From: Asanoa ishikariensis
GTDB taxonomy: Bacteria > Actinomycetota > Actinomycetes > Mycobacteriales > Micromonosporaceae
Length of the DNA: 64,000 nucleotides
NCBI RefSeq assembly: GCF_900107455.1
Contig: NZ_FNQB01000006.1
Coordinates: 248,001 to 312,000 of the forward strand
Reading direction: 5' to 3'
The position numbers and the translations under genes are program-made. This document shows, piece after piece, positions 56,162 through 64,000 of the stretch. Under the pieces are notes generated by a model that was given only the letters and a program-made list of their open reading frames with translations, made no database searches and was not told the DNA's origin. How positions within the stretch are numbered: the stretch's first letter is position 1; each line of letters begins with the position of its first letter.

Positions 56162-56179
56162 CTGAGTTACGCGGCGTGA

Positions 56180-56320
56180 TTAGCGCTGGCTGCGCTGCGA
56201 GATCGCGATGATCTCGGCACGGACCGCGGGCGAGTTGGTCTCGCTGAGCGCCCGCTCGAGCGCACGGACGCGGCGCATCTGGTCACGGTGCGTGCGGAAA
56301 CGGTCCATCATGGTGCTCAT
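56180..56320 (-). CDS. Small conserved protein, 46 aa
   Basis: A 46-residue basic, helical protein starting MSTMMDRFRTHRDQMRRVRA, with LERALSETNSPAVRAEIIAI after it. GGGAG seven bases before ATG 56320 supports this start; the frame is open upstream but lacks such a site. No Cys, no membrane segment. I recall similar short proteins in Micromonosporaceae; the function is unknown. It stands alone between two terminators. Confidence 0.75.
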   Translation of the reverse strand: MSTMMDRFRTHRDQMRRVRALERALSETNSPAVRAEIIAISQRSQR

Positions 56321-56476
56321 TGCTGTGCTCCCTGGGTCTGCACCGATCGCCCCCAACCGGTGTCTGTACCTATTGTGGCGCATCCAGGCTTCGTTCGCCA
56401 TCGATTATTAGGTGAGCCGCGCCACCAGCCGAACAAACTAAGGTCATCGCCAAGGTGTACGGAAGAACAAACGAAA

Positions 56477-56508
56477 GAGCCGGCGTGACCCGAAGGTCAC
56501 GCCGGCTC
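56477..56508 (-). terminator. Terminator of the 2-oxoacid dehydrogenase operon
   Basis: A perfect 14-bp stem (GAGCCGGCGTGACC with its complement) closed by CGAA lies 16 bases beyond the E2 stop on the minus strand. Confidence 0.85.
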
Positions 56509-56524
56509 CGACAAATGCCGTGAA

Positions 56525-57949
56525 CTACGTCCAAGCGAGCAGCGTCGCCTCGGGATCGTTGAGGAACGCACCCACATCGCGGAGGTACTTCGCGCCGAGC
56601 TCACCGTCGATGATCCGGTGGTCGAACGACATCGCGAGCTGGGTGACCTGGCGAATCTTGATCTCGCCCTCGTGCACCCACGGCGTATCGCGCACCGCAC
56701 CGAACGCGACGATCGCCGACTCGCCGGGCGGCAGGATCGGCGTGCCCGCGTCGACGCCGAAGACACCGACGTTGGTGATCGTGAGCGTGCCACCGGACAT
56801 GTCGGCCGGCGGCGTCTTGCCCGACTTCGCGGTCTGCACCAATGCGGTCATCGCGTCGGCGAGCTCGCGCAGCGTCAACCGGCCGGCGTCCTTGATGTTG
56901 GGGACGATCAGCCCACGCTCGGTCGCCGCCGCGATGCCCAGGTTGACGTAGTCCTTGACGATGATCTCGTCGCCGGCCCACGTCGAGTTGACCATCGGGT
57001 GCCGCTTGGCCGCCAGCAGGATGGCCTTCGCCACGAGGAGCAGCGGGGAGATCCGCACCTCGCGCCATTCCGGCATGGCCCGCAACCGGTCGATCGCCTG
57101 CATCGTGCGAGTCATGTCGACCGTGAGGAACACCGTCACGTGCGGCGCGGTGAACGCCGACGCCACCATGTTCTCCGCGGTCAGCTTGCGCACGCCCTTG
57201 ACGGGGATCCGCTGCTCGCGCTGGCCTGCCGGAATCGACACCGCCGGTGCGGCCGGCGCGACAGCGCCGCCGTTCCGCCCCGCCAGCACGTCGTCGCGGG
57301 TGATCGAGCCCTGCGGTCCCGAGCCGACCAGCGTGCCCAGGTCGACACCCAGGTCCTTGGCCAGCTTGCGGACCGGCGGCTTGGCCAGCGCGGCCTGGCC
57401 GCGTCCTCCGGCGCCGGGGGCGGACGCCGGAACCTCGACCGGCGCAGCCGGCGCGGGCACCACGGGAGCGGGAGCGGGTGCGGATGCGACAACAGGAGCC
57501 GGAGCGGCCGCGACCGGCGCACCGTCGCCCTTACGGGGCCGCCGCTTGGCAGCCGCCGTCTTGGGCCCGTAGCCGACCAGCACCGCCGTGCGCCCACCGG
57601 GCGCCGGACCACCGATCAGGCCGGGCTCGACAGCACCCTCGGCCGGCGCCACCTCGACCGCGGCCAGCGAGGCCGGCGACGGAGTGGGAGAGTCGCCCGC
57701 GGACGGGTCGGTGTCGATCGCGACGATCGCCGCACCCACCTCGACGGTCGTACCCTCGGGGTGGTGGATCTCGACGACCTTGCCGGCCCACTTCGCCGGG
57801 ATCTCGACGGCGGCCTTGGCCGTCTCCACCTCGACGAGCGGCTGGTTGAGCTCGATCTCCTCACCGACCTGGACGAGCCACTTGAGGATCTCGCCCTCGG
57901 TCAGCCCCTCACCGAGGTCGGGCAGGTTGAACACTTTGATCCGGGACAT
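56525..57949 (-). CDS. E2 dihydrolipoamide acyltransferase of a 2-oxoacid dehydrogenase
   Basis: A 474-residue E2 core subunit. The N-terminal lipoyl domain carries its lysine at 45 (VETAKAAVEIP). An Ala/Pro-rich linker leads to the E1/E3-binding domain (RKLAKDLGVDLGTLVGSGPQGSITRDDVL). The C-terminal catalytic domain ends with SFDHRIIDGELGA, containing the His-Asp of acyl transfer. Single lipoyl domain plus separate E1alpha and E1beta genes favour the branched-chain 2-oxoacid complex, with pyruvate as an alternative. ATG 57949 lies five bases after the E1beta stop. No E3 gene is nearby; E3 would come from elsewhere. Confidence 0.93.
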   Translation of the reverse strand: MSRIKVFNLPDLGEGLTEGEILKWLVQVGEEIELNQPLVEVETAKAAVEIPAKWAGKVVEIHHPEGTTVEVGAAIVAIDTDPSAGDSPTPSPASLAAVEVAPAEGAVEPGLIGGPAPGGRTAVLVGYGPKTAAAKRRPRKGDGAPVAAAPAPVVASAPAPAPVVPAPAAPVEVPASAPGAGGRGQAALAKPPVRKLAKDLGVDLGTLVGSGPQGSITRDDVLAGRNGGAVAPAAPAVSIPAGQREQRIPVKGVRKLTAENMVASAFTAPHVTVFLTVDMTRTMQAIDRLRAMPEWREVRISPLLLVAKAILLAAKRHPMVNSTWAGDEIIVKDYVNLGIAAATERGLIVPNIKDAGRLTLRELADAMTALVQTAKSGKTPPADMSGGTLTITNVGVFGVDAGTPILPPGESAIVAFGAVRDTPWVHEGEIKIRQVTQLAMSFDHRIIDGELGAKYLRDVGAFLNDPEATLLAWT

Positions 57950-57954
57950 CGCGG

Positions 57955-58941
57955 TCACCAACCGAACGATCGGTCGACGGCGTCGAGCACGCGGTCGAGA
58001 TCGGGCAGGTATTCCTCTTCGACCCTAGCCGCGGGGTACGGAGTGTCGAAGCCGGTCACCCGCAGCACGGGGGACTCCAGGGAGTAGAAGCACTCCTCGG
58101 TGATCCGGGCGGCGAGCTCCGCGCCGAGGCCCACGTTGCTGGGCGCCTCGTGGACGACCACGCAACGACCGGTGCGGCGGACCGACTCGTAGGCCGGGCC
58201 GAGGTCGAGCGGCGAGAGCGAACGCAGGTCGATCACCTCGAGCGAGCGCCCGTCCTCCTCCGCGGCGGCAGCCGCGTCGAGGGCGGTGCGCACCATCGGC
58301 CCGTACGCCAGCACCGTCACGTCGTTGCCGGGGCGGACCGTGCGGGACGCGTGCAGCGGGTGGGCCGACGCCGGGTCCAGGTCGAGATCGACGTCGCCCT
58401 TCTCCCAGTAGCGCCGCTTGGGCTCCAGGAAGACGATCGGGTCGTCGGACTCGACCGCCTGCTGGATCATGAAGTAGGCGTCTTCCGGGTTCGAGCAGGC
58501 GACGACCTTGAGGCCGGCGGTGTGCGCGAAGTAGGCCTCGGGCGACTCCGAGTGGTGCTCGACCGCGCCGATGCCGCCACCGAACGGGATGCGGATGACG
58601 ATCGGCAGCCGCACCTTGCCCTGCGAGCGGTAGTGCATCTTCGCCACCTGCGACACGATCTGGTCGTACGCGGGGTAGACGAACCCGTCGAACTGGATCT
58701 CGCAGATCGGGCGGTAGCCGCGAATGGCGAGACCGATGGCGGTGCCGATGATGCCGGACTCGGCCAGCGGGGTGTCGATCACCCGATCGTCACCGAAGTC
58801 CTTCTGGAGGCCGTCGGTGATCCGGAAGACGCCGCCGAGCTTGCCGACGTCCTCACCCATGATGATGACCTTCGGGTCGCGCTCGAGCGCACGGCGCAGG
58901 CCGGTGTTGAGGGCTTTGCCCAGAGTCAGCTTCTCGGCCAT
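57955..58941 (-). CDS. E1 beta subunit of a 2-oxoacid dehydrogenase
   Basis: A 328-residue transketolase-like beta subunit that supplies half of the thiamine diphosphate site. Motifs include MGEDVGKLGGVFRITDGL, DTPLAESGIIGTAIGLAIRG, RIPFGGGIGAVEHHSESPEAY and FLEPKRRYWEKGDV. The C-terminal domain follows (VTVLAYGPMVRTALDAA). It overlaps the E1alpha stop by one base and precedes E2 by five, so the three genes are cotranslated. Specificity for branched-chain acids is favoured by two-subunit E1 architecture. Confidence 0.95.
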   Translation of the reverse strand: MAEKLTLGKALNTGLRRALERDPKVIIMGEDVGKLGGVFRITDGLQKDFGDDRVIDTPLAESGIIGTAIGLAIRGYRPICEIQFDGFVYPAYDQIVSQVAKMHYRSQGKVRLPIVIRIPFGGGIGAVEHHSESPEAYFAHTAGLKVVACSNPEDAYFMIQQAVESDDPIVFLEPKRRYWEKGDVDLDLDPASAHPLHASRTVRPGNDVTVLAYGPMVRTALDAAAAAEEDGRSLEVIDLRSLSPLDLGPAYESVRRTGRCVVVHEAPSNVGLGAELAARITEECFYSLESPVLRVTGFDTPYPAARVEEEYLPDLDRVLDAVDRSFGW

Positions 58942-60065
58942 CAGTGTGCGCTCCCCTCGAACGACGCCTGGTACTCGTTGAACCCCGCGCGCTGCTTGTC
59001 GACCAGCGGCGAGCCGTGGGCGTAGACGTTGTCGAAGATCGTCGTCGGCTGCGGGTCGGGCATCTCGAGCACCCGCTCGCGCAGGTGCACGGCCTCGCGC
59101 TTGGCCTGCTCGTCGACCTCGGTGAAGAACGCCGCGTCGGCGATCTGCTGCTTCTCGAGGAACGCGCGTACCCGCAGGATCGGGTCCTTGGCCTGCCAGG
59201 CCTCGACCTCGCTGGCGATCCGGTAGCGGGTCGGGTCGTCGGAGGTGGTGTGCGCGCCCATCCGGTACGTGTAGGCCTCGATCAACGTCGGGCCCTGACC
59301 GAGCCGGGCGTGGTCGAGCGCCGCGCGGGTGACCGCGTACGACGCGAGCACGTCGTTGCCGTCGACCCGGATGCCCGGGAAGCCGAAACCAGCGGCACGC
59401 CGGTAGAGGGGGATGCGGGTCTGCCGCTCGAGAGGCTCGGAGATCGCGTACTGGTTGTTCTGGCAGAAGAAGACCAGCGGGGCGTTGAACACGCCGGCCC
59501 AGATGAACGCCTCGTTGACGTCACCCTGGCTGGTCGCGCCGTCGCCGAAATAGGCGATAACCGCCTCGCCGTCATCGGTGCCGGTCTTGCCGTCCATGGT
59601 CACGCCCATGGCGTACCCGGTCGCGTGCAGGGTCTGCGCCCCGATGACGATCGTGTACATGTTGAATTTGAACTCGTTGGGATCCCAACCGCCCTGGTCG
59701 ACGCCGCGGAACAGACCCAGCGGCATGATCGGGTCGATACCGCGGCAATAGAGCACACCGTGCTCGCGGTAGGTCGGGAACGCCATGTCCTGGGTCCGCA
59801 GCGCGCGGCCGGAGCCGACCTGAGCGGCCTCCTGGCCCAGCAAGCTGGCCCAGATGCCCAGCTCGCCCTGTCGCTGGAGGGCGGTGGCCTCGGCATCCAG
59901 CTTCCGGACGATCACCAGATCGCGGTAGAGACCGCGGTATTCGTCGTCGGTGAAGTCGGCGCGGTAGACCGTGCCGTCGGATCCGGTCACCGACTCGATC
60001 CGCTCACCTTCGGGGGTGAGCAACTGGACAAGCTCCCCGTCAGGGGGCGAGCCTCCCTTGGCCAT
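58941..60065 (-). CDS. E1 alpha subunit of a 2-oxoacid dehydrogenase
   Basis: A 374-residue thiamine diphosphate enzyme subunit. The cofactor motif GDGATSQGDVNEAFIWAGVFNAP is followed by FCQNNQYAIS; the phosphorylation-loop region YRMGAHTTSDDPTRYR is typical of branched-chain E1alpha. It starts at ATG 60065 (MAKGGSPPDGEL) although the frame stays open for 109 further codons, which have no family similarity. It is the first gene of the operon, so its promoter should lie in the 436-base gap upstream. Confidence 0.94.
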   Translation of the reverse strand: MAKGGSPPDGELVQLLTPEGERIESVTGSDGTVYRADFTDDEYRGLYRDLVIVRKLDAEATALQRQGELGIWASLLGQEAAQVGSGRALRTQDMAFPTYREHGVLYCRGIDPIMPLGLFRGVDQGGWDPNEFKFNMYTIVIGAQTLHATGYAMGVTMDGKTGTDDGEAVIAYFGDGATSQGDVNEAFIWAGVFNAPLVFFCQNNQYAISEPLERQTRIPLYRRAAGFGFPGIRVDGNDVLASYAVTRAALDHARLGQGPTLIEAYTYRMGAHTTSDDPTRYRIASEVEAWQAKDPILRVRAFLEKQQIADAAFFTEVDEQAKREAVHLRERVLEMPDPQPTTIFDNVYAHGSPLVDKQRAGFNEYQASFEGSAH

Positions 60066-60501
60066 CCGTGTCTCCCTGTCTGTGGTGCGGTGCCGGGGGT
60101 TTCCCGACGCGCAGCTTGTTGCCTGTCGGGCATCGCCGACGGGCCCTACCTCACCGCGCCTGACCCGGTGGGGCCGCCGCGCGGTTGGGAGCCGACATCG
60201 CGTTCCGCGCCCGCCGCAGGGATGTGCTTGAGGCCACGGCCACGTTGCCGTCCTACCCATCCTCGCATTGCCGGGGGCGGTCCCACAGCTTGGTTGACAC
60301 TCTCCATGATCGACCCTGCCTGGTCCATGCATGGTGAAAGTTGGCACATGGACACGCTGTAGATGACTGGCAAACCGAGCGTAACTGCGCAACCCTGATG
60401 GGCGGACGCGATGACCGAATAGGACTGTTTACCCCGGTTAATCCGGCCAGGGTGGGCCTCCGCCGCGTTCGGCGACTCAGCAACAGACGAGGAGTTCGGC
60501 C
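60066..60501. promoter_or_regulatory. Divergent promoter region of E1 alpha operon and 60502 gene
   Basis: A 436-base gene-free region. It contains a perfect 10-bp palindrome CCATGCATGG (60325-60334) and a 7-bp inverted repeat GTCCATG (60323-60329) with CATGGAC (60347-60353), placed about 260 bases before the E1alpha start. These could be sites for an Lrp-type regulator, which often controls such operons. I could not assign a -10/-35 pair with confidence. Confidence 0.35.
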
Positions 60502-61140
60502 ATGCCGGTGAAGGCCCCTTGGCCGCCACCCGGTGGCCGACATCGCGCGACCGGGCTCACCGGCCCGACCAGGCGATACGCCCTCATCGTGCTGGTGCTG
60601 GCGGTGACCTCGTCCCTGCCGATCCTGGCCGCCATCGGCCCCGGCGCCGGCTCGGTGGGTGAGGCCCTCGCCGGCGACGACCTCGGCGACACGACCCCGT
60701 TCATCCCGCCACCGTCGCCCGGCCCGGTGGTGGTGATCCCGATCCGCCCGGGGCTGCCCGAGCGCCCGCCCCCGGCGCTGGCCACGCTGCCCGCACCGGC
60801 CGGCGCGGCCCCACCGCCCCGTCGACCGACGCGACAGACCAGCGCGAAGCCGGCGGCACCGGCCCGGCGCACGGAGTCCGCCCACCGGCGGGCAACGCCG
60901 AAGCAGCACCGCCCCCGGGCAGACCACCGCCCTCGGGTCGACCACCGCCAGCACCGTCCGCGCGTCGAGCCGAAGCCACCGCTGGCCCCGCGCCGGCAGC
61001 CAAGGGTCGTCCGCAAGTACAAGCTCTGGGACCGGCCGCCGGCGTCGCTAGTCCGCCCGTGCCGTCAGCCGCGTTGGCAGCCGCCCGGCACCGGCCGGGC
61101 GTTCAAGCCGCCGGGCGTGCCCCGGTTCCGCGGGCGCTGA
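60502..61140 (+). CDS. Hypothetical single-pass membrane protein, Pro/Arg-rich
   Basis: A 212-residue protein with a short basic N-terminus, one hydrophobic segment (YALIVLVLAVTSSLPILAAIG, about 26-46) and a long Pro- and Arg/His-rich tail, probably extracellular and disordered. GAGGAG nine bases before the ATG supports translation. No domain is recognised. Long open frames on the other strand across this gene lack ribosome sites and are considered shadows. Confidence 0.6.
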   Translation: MPVKAPWPPPGGRHRATGLTGPTRRYALIVLVLAVTSSLPILAAIGPGAGSVGEALAGDDLGDTTPFIPPPSPGPVVVIPIRPGLPERPPPALATLPAPAGAAPPPRRPTRQTSAKPAAPARRTESAHRRATPKQHRPRADHRPRVDHRQHRPRVEPKPPLAPRRQPRVVRKYKLWDRPPASLVRPCRQPRWQPPGTGRAFKPPGVPRFRGR

Positions 61141-61142
61141 CC

Positions 61143-61649
61143 TCAGCCTCGCGCGGTGTGGGTCTCCAGCAGTGGGGCGGTGCCGGGACCGCACTCGTCC
61201 CACTCTCCCGCGTAGGCGTGCGCCGCGACGCCACTGGTGCGCAGGTCGCCGGCGCTCGCCGGGTCGAAAAGCTCCGAGGCCTCTGACACCGACGGGTTGT
61301 GCCCAATGATCATGACGGTGTTGACCACGTCGTCGACGCCCTGGATCAGGTCGATCAGGTCGGTCCCCTCACCGTCGTAGACCTCGTCCCGGTAGTCGAC
61401 CTCGGGCGCTGGCGCCTGTTCGCCGGCCGCGTCGGCCAAGCCGAGGGCGATGCCGTGCCAGGTCTGCCGGGTGCGCTTCGACGGTGAACAGATCACCAGG
61501 TCGGGCCGGTAGTCGCGGTGGGCCAGCCAGGCACCGATCGCGCCCGCGTCGGCGTGGCCGCGGGCGGTGAGCGGGCGGTCGACGTCACCAACCCCCTCGG
61601 GCCGGTCGGCCTTCGCATGCCGCACCAGCAGGATCCTGCGCTCGCTCAT
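61143..61649 (-). CDS. sixA: SixA-type phosphohistidine phosphatase
   Basis: A 168-residue histidine phosphatase-superfamily protein. The catalytic RHG-type motif is ILLVRHAKAD with His 10, and the second His lies in MIIGHNPSVSE. Short length and the absence of a cap domain match SixA, which removes phosphate from phosphohistidine in phosphorelays. ATG 61649 starts the conserved MSERRILLVRHA. It converges on the 60502-61140 gene with two bases between stops. Confidence 0.88.
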   Translation of the reverse strand: MSERRILLVRHAKADRPEGVGDVDRPLTARGHADAGAIGAWLAHRDYRPDLVICSPSKRTRQTWHGIALGLADAAGEQAPAPEVDYRDEVYDGEGTDLIDLIQGVDDVVNTVMIIGHNPSVSEASELFDPASAGDLRTSGVAAHAYAGEWDECGPGTAPLLETHTARG

Positions 61650-61739
61650 GGCGCCAAGCTTGCCTGATTGGCGCTCCATCCACATGGGTAAGACGGACTG
61701 TGCCCGCCCGCTCTAGGCACCATGAAGGAGGCGACCGCA

Positions 61740-62018
61740 GTGGGTATCGGTGGCAGCATCTTCCTAATCGCCGTCGGCGCGATCTTCACGTTCGCGCTGG
61801 ACGTGAACGTAGGCTGGCTCGACCTTGACGTGGTCGGCTGGGTGCTCATGCTCGCCGGCGTCGTCGGCCTGGTCCTGACCATGTGGCTGTGGCAGAGCCG
61901 CAAGCGGACCACCGTCGTACGCGACACCAGGGCCGTCCCCCCGACGGCTCCGCTCCCGCCGGCGCAGGGTCGCGTCGAGGAGTACCACGAGGTGCGTCGC
62001 GACGACCGCACGTACTGA
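61740..62018 (+). CDS. DUF6458 family small membrane protein
   Basis: A 92-residue protein with two membrane helices (GIGGSIFLIAVGAIFTFAL, and VVGWVLMLAGVVGLVLTMWLW) separated by DVNVGWLDLD, then a cytoplasmic basic tail. I recognise the DUF6458 layout. The GTG at 61740 sits eight bases after AAGGAGG; that site overlaps an ATG at 61722, which is therefore unlikely to be the start. The function is unknown. Confidence 0.8.
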   Translation: MGIGGSIFLIAVGAIFTFALDVNVGWLDLDVVGWVLMLAGVVGLVLTMWLWQSRKRTTVVRDTRAVPPTAPLPPAQGRVEEYHEVRRDDRTY

Positions 62019-62031
62019 CCAACGATCGATC

Positions 62032-62062
62032 TTGTGGCCCCTCACCCCGTGGGGGGCCACAA
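62032..62062. terminator. Bidirectional terminator hairpin
   Basis: TTGTGGCCCC and GGGGCCACAA pair across an 11-base loop between the convergent DUF6458 and hemolysin III genes, suited to either transcript. Confidence 0.75.
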
Positions 62063-62068
62063 CCATGT

Positions 62069-62749
62069 TCAGGCGAAGAGCGCCAGGTAGATCGCCACGT
62101 GGTGGCAGATGGCCGCGATCAGCGTGCAGGCGTGGAAGAACTCGTGGTGCCCGAACACCGTCGGCCACGGGTTCGGCCGCCGCAGGGCGTAGAACACCGC
62201 GCCGACCGTGTACGCCACGCCGCCGGCGAGCAGCAGCAGGAGGCACGCCAATCCGCCGTTCCGGACGATGTCGGGCAGGATCGCCAGGGCGACCCAACCG
62301 AGCGCGAGATAGAGCGGCGCGGACAGCCACCTCGAGCCGTGCGGCTTCAGGAGCTTGAGCGTCACCCCGCCGATCGCGCCGGCCCAGACGATGCTCAGGA
62401 TGATCGTCGCCGTGCGGGTCGGCAGCAGCAGCACGGCGAACGGGGTGTACGTGCCGGCGATGAAGATGAAGATCATGGAGTGATCGAGCCGGCGCATGAC
62501 CTGATAGCCGCGCTCGGACCAGACCCGGCGGTGGTACAACGCGCTGGTGCCGAACAGCGCACACACGGTGACGCTGTAGACGACGCAGCTCACCAGCGGC
62601 GACCAGCCGGGCCGGGTGGCGGCGATCGAGCACAGCACGATGCCGGCCACGACGGCGACGAAGAAGGCGTACGCGTGCAGCCAACCGCGCATGCGCGGCT
62701 TGCCGAGATCAGATGGCCGCAGCCGGGACCGGGTGGTCGACGTCGTCAC
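62069..62749 (-). CDS. Hemolysin III/PAQR family membrane protein
   Basis: A 226-residue protein with seven membrane helices, of the hemolysin III (YqfA/PAQR) family. The conserved zinc-site residues are visible: GTSALYHRR with His, RRLDHSMIFIFIAGTYTPF with Asp and His, and the C-terminal FHACTLIAAICHH. Eukaryotic relatives are adiponectin receptors with ceramidase-like activity; the bacterial role is unclear, probably membrane homeostasis. ATG 62749 is the natural start. Confidence 0.93.
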   Translation of the reverse strand: MTTSTTRSRLRPSDLGKPRMRGWLHAYAFFVAVVAGIVLCSIAATRPGWSPLVSCVVYSVTVCALFGTSALYHRRVWSERGYQVMRRLDHSMIFIFIAGTYTPFAVLLLPTRTATIILSIVWAGAIGGVTLKLLKPHGSRWLSAPLYLALGWVALAILPDIVRNGGLACLLLLLAGGVAYTVGAVFYALRRPNPWPTVFGHHEFFHACTLIAAICHHVAIYLALFA

Positions 62750-62840
62750 TGGATCAGGCTACCGACCTGCGCTGACAGGAGTCTGGAAGTCCGCGCGACC
62801 GCCTCTGTGAAGAGTCCCACGAGATGTCGACAATGGAGCC

Positions 62841-63443
62841 GTGCACATTCGCTCGGTCGGCGCGGCGGCCCTCCTCATCGAATGCCCGGCGGACGAGGTG
62901 GAGGCGTGGCGATCCGAGCTCTGGCGGCGCCGTTCGGCCGGTGAGCTCGCCGTCGCCGAGATCGTGCCGGGGGCGTGCACGGTGCTGCTCGACGGCCTCG
63001 CCACACCCGACGCCGGCCTGATCGCCGGCTGGGCGCCGCCGCCGCCCGCCGGCACCACGCCCGGCGACCTCGTCGCGATTCCCACCGTGTACGACGGCCC
63101 GGACCTCGCCGCAGTCGCCGCGCTGTGGTCGATGCCGATACCCATGGTGATCGACCGATTGACGGAAACGGAGTTCCGCGTGGCGTTCTGCGGCTTCGCT
63201 CCGGGTTTCGGCTATCTGACCGGGCTGCCGCCCGAGCTGGCCGTGCCCCGGCTCGCCACGCCCCGCACCTCGGTGCCGGCCGGTTCGGTCGGGCTCGCGG
63301 GACCGTACGCGGGCATCTATCCGACCTCCTCCCCCGGCGGCTGGCAGCTCGTCGGCCGCACCGAGGTCACCCTGTTCGACGTCGACCGGGACCCGCCCGC
63401 GCTGCTCGCGCCCGGCACCACGGTCCGGCTGGTGCGGGCATGA
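62841..63443 (+). CDS. pxpB: 5-oxoprolinase subunit PxpB
   Basis: A 200-residue protein of the KipI/allophanate hydrolase subunit 1 family, one of three subunits of bacterial 5-oxoprolinase (PxpABC), which opens 5-oxoproline to glutamate at the cost of ATP. Motifs are VPTVYDGPDLAAVA (read here IPTVYDGPDL), FCGFAPGFGYL, LPRLATPRTSVPAGSVG (here VPRLATPRTSVPAGSV) and GWQLVGRTEV. It starts at GTG 62841. It overlaps pxpC by ATGA. Confidence 0.93.
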   Translation: MHIRSVGAAALLIECPADEVEAWRSELWRRRSAGELAVAEIVPGACTVLLDGLATPDAGLIAGWAPPPPAGTTPGDLVAIPTVYDGPDLAAVAALWSMPIPMVIDRLTETEFRVAFCGFAPGFGYLTGLPPELAVPRLATPRTSVPAGSVGLAGPYAGIYPTSSPGGWQLVGRTEVTLFDVDRDPPALLAPGTTVRLVRA

Positions 63444-64000
63444 CGGCGGTGTTGGAGGTGGTCCGGGCGGGCGCGTTGACCACCGTGCAGGATCTCGGCC
63501 GCCCCGGGTACGCGCATCTCGGCGTCCCGCGCTCCGGCGCACTGGACGCGCCCGCGCTGCGCCGGGCCAATGCCCTCGCCGGCAACGACCCGGGCGCCGC
63601 GGGACTGGAGACCACGCTGACCGGGTGCGCGTTCCGGCTGCCCTCGGGCGGCGTCATCGCCGTGACCGGTGCGACGGCCCTTGTACGCGTCGACGGCGTC
63701 CCGGCCGACCCGTCCGCGCCGGTCCCAGTGCCGGCCGGCGGCCTGGTCGACGTAGGCCGGGCGACCGTCGGGGTGCGGTCGTACGTCGCGGTGGCCGGCG
63801 GCCTGGCGGTGCCGCCGGTGCTCGGCAGCCGGGCGACCGACACGCTCTCCGGGCTCGGCCCGGCCCGGGTGCGCGACGGCGACCGACTTCCGCTCGGGCC
63901 GGTGGTGTCGGATCCGGGCACGGCCGCTCCCCCGGCGGCGCTGGGCGGGTCTGTCCGGCTGCCCGTCCGGCTCGGGCCGCGAGACGGCTGGTTCACCACG
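63440..64000 (+). CDS. pxpC: 5-oxoprolinase subunit PxpC, 5' part (cut by window end)
   Basis: The frame opens at ATG 63440, overlapping the pxpB stop, and runs off the end of the window after about 187 codons. It belongs to the KipA/biotin-dependent carboxyltransferase-like family. Signatures are GALTTVQDLGRPGYAHLGVPRSGALD, NPLAGNDPGAAGLE-like (ALAGNDPGAAGLETTL) and SYVAVAGGLAVPPVLGSRATD. With PxpB it forms the 5-oxoprolinase; the third gene, pxpA, would be expected just beyond the window or elsewhere. Confidence 0.92.
   Translation, partial: MTAVLEVVRAGALTTVQDLGRPGYAHLGVPRSGALDAPALRRANALAGNDPGAAGLETTLTGCAFRLPSGGVIAVTGATALVRVDGVPADPSAPVPVPAGGLVDVGRATVGVRSYVAVAGGLAVPPVLGSRATDTLSGLGPARVRDGDRLPLGPVVSDPGTAAPPAALGGSVRLPVRLGPRDGWFTT

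Noticed and set aside
60477-61022. Minus-strand frames opposite the 60502-61140 gene
   Set aside because: No ribosome binding site or domain; the plus-strand frame has a ribosome site and a membrane segment.

Overview
The window is high-GC chromosomal DNA of an actinobacterium. The gene content points to the Micromonosporaceae or a close relative: a dnaK-grpE-dnaJ-hspR operon and clpB, each preceded by a HAIR-type HspR site; the DUF3151 / fbaA / dedA / pyrE neighbourhood also found around the mycobacterial dnaK region; and several small proteins of a kind I associate with Micromonosporaceae. The family assignment is inference; no rRNA or tRNA gene was seen.

Layout. (1) 1-2381: end of a ParA/MinD-like ATPase, a DUF3151 protein and a LOG-family protein. 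(2) 2378-25798: a 23-kb defence island, all on the minus strand and mostly with overlapping or nearly touching genes. In transcription order it reads pglW, AAA ATPase, TOPRIM-like protein, DUF262 protein, pglX, broken SEC-C gene, pglY, pglZ, brxD, brxHI, intact SEC-C gene. The six core genes match a complete type 2 BREX (phage growth limitation, Pgl) system in canonical order. (3) 25863-35965: a hypothetical gene, fbaA, a small acidic protein, an ECF sigma factor with an LCP protein, an LPXTG surface protein, a DedA protein, an ArsR regulator with a class II aldolase, pyrE, an SDR and two membrane proteins. (4) 36050-47600: clpB, a lipoprotein, a KhtTU-like K+/H+ antiporter pair, a small conserved protein, an alpha/beta hydrolase and the hspR-dnaJ-grpE-dnaK operon. 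(5) 47707-64000: two dynamin/YfjP-like GTPases, a conserved hypothetical, a repeat-rich membrane protein, a three-gene 2-oxoacid dehydrogenase operon (E1alpha, E1beta, E2), SixA, a DUF6458 protein, a hemolysin III family protein and the start of a pxpBC 5-oxoprolinase operon.

The part most worth attention is the island. The type 2 BREX core carries cargo at two internal points. Between pglW and pglX lie three tightly packed genes: an OLD/DUF3696-like AAA ATPase, a partner with TOPRIM-like acidic motifs, and a stand-alone DUF262 protein with no visible HNH domain. Two paralogous SEC-C/helical proteins, one intact and one decayed, sit at the operon end and between pglX and pglY. The middle of pglX, including its methyltransferase motifs, has clearly lower GC than its ends, suggesting recombination of the catalytic and target-recognition part. 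The housekeeping genes on either side look ordinary, which fits an island inserted between the DUF3151/LOG genes and fbaA.
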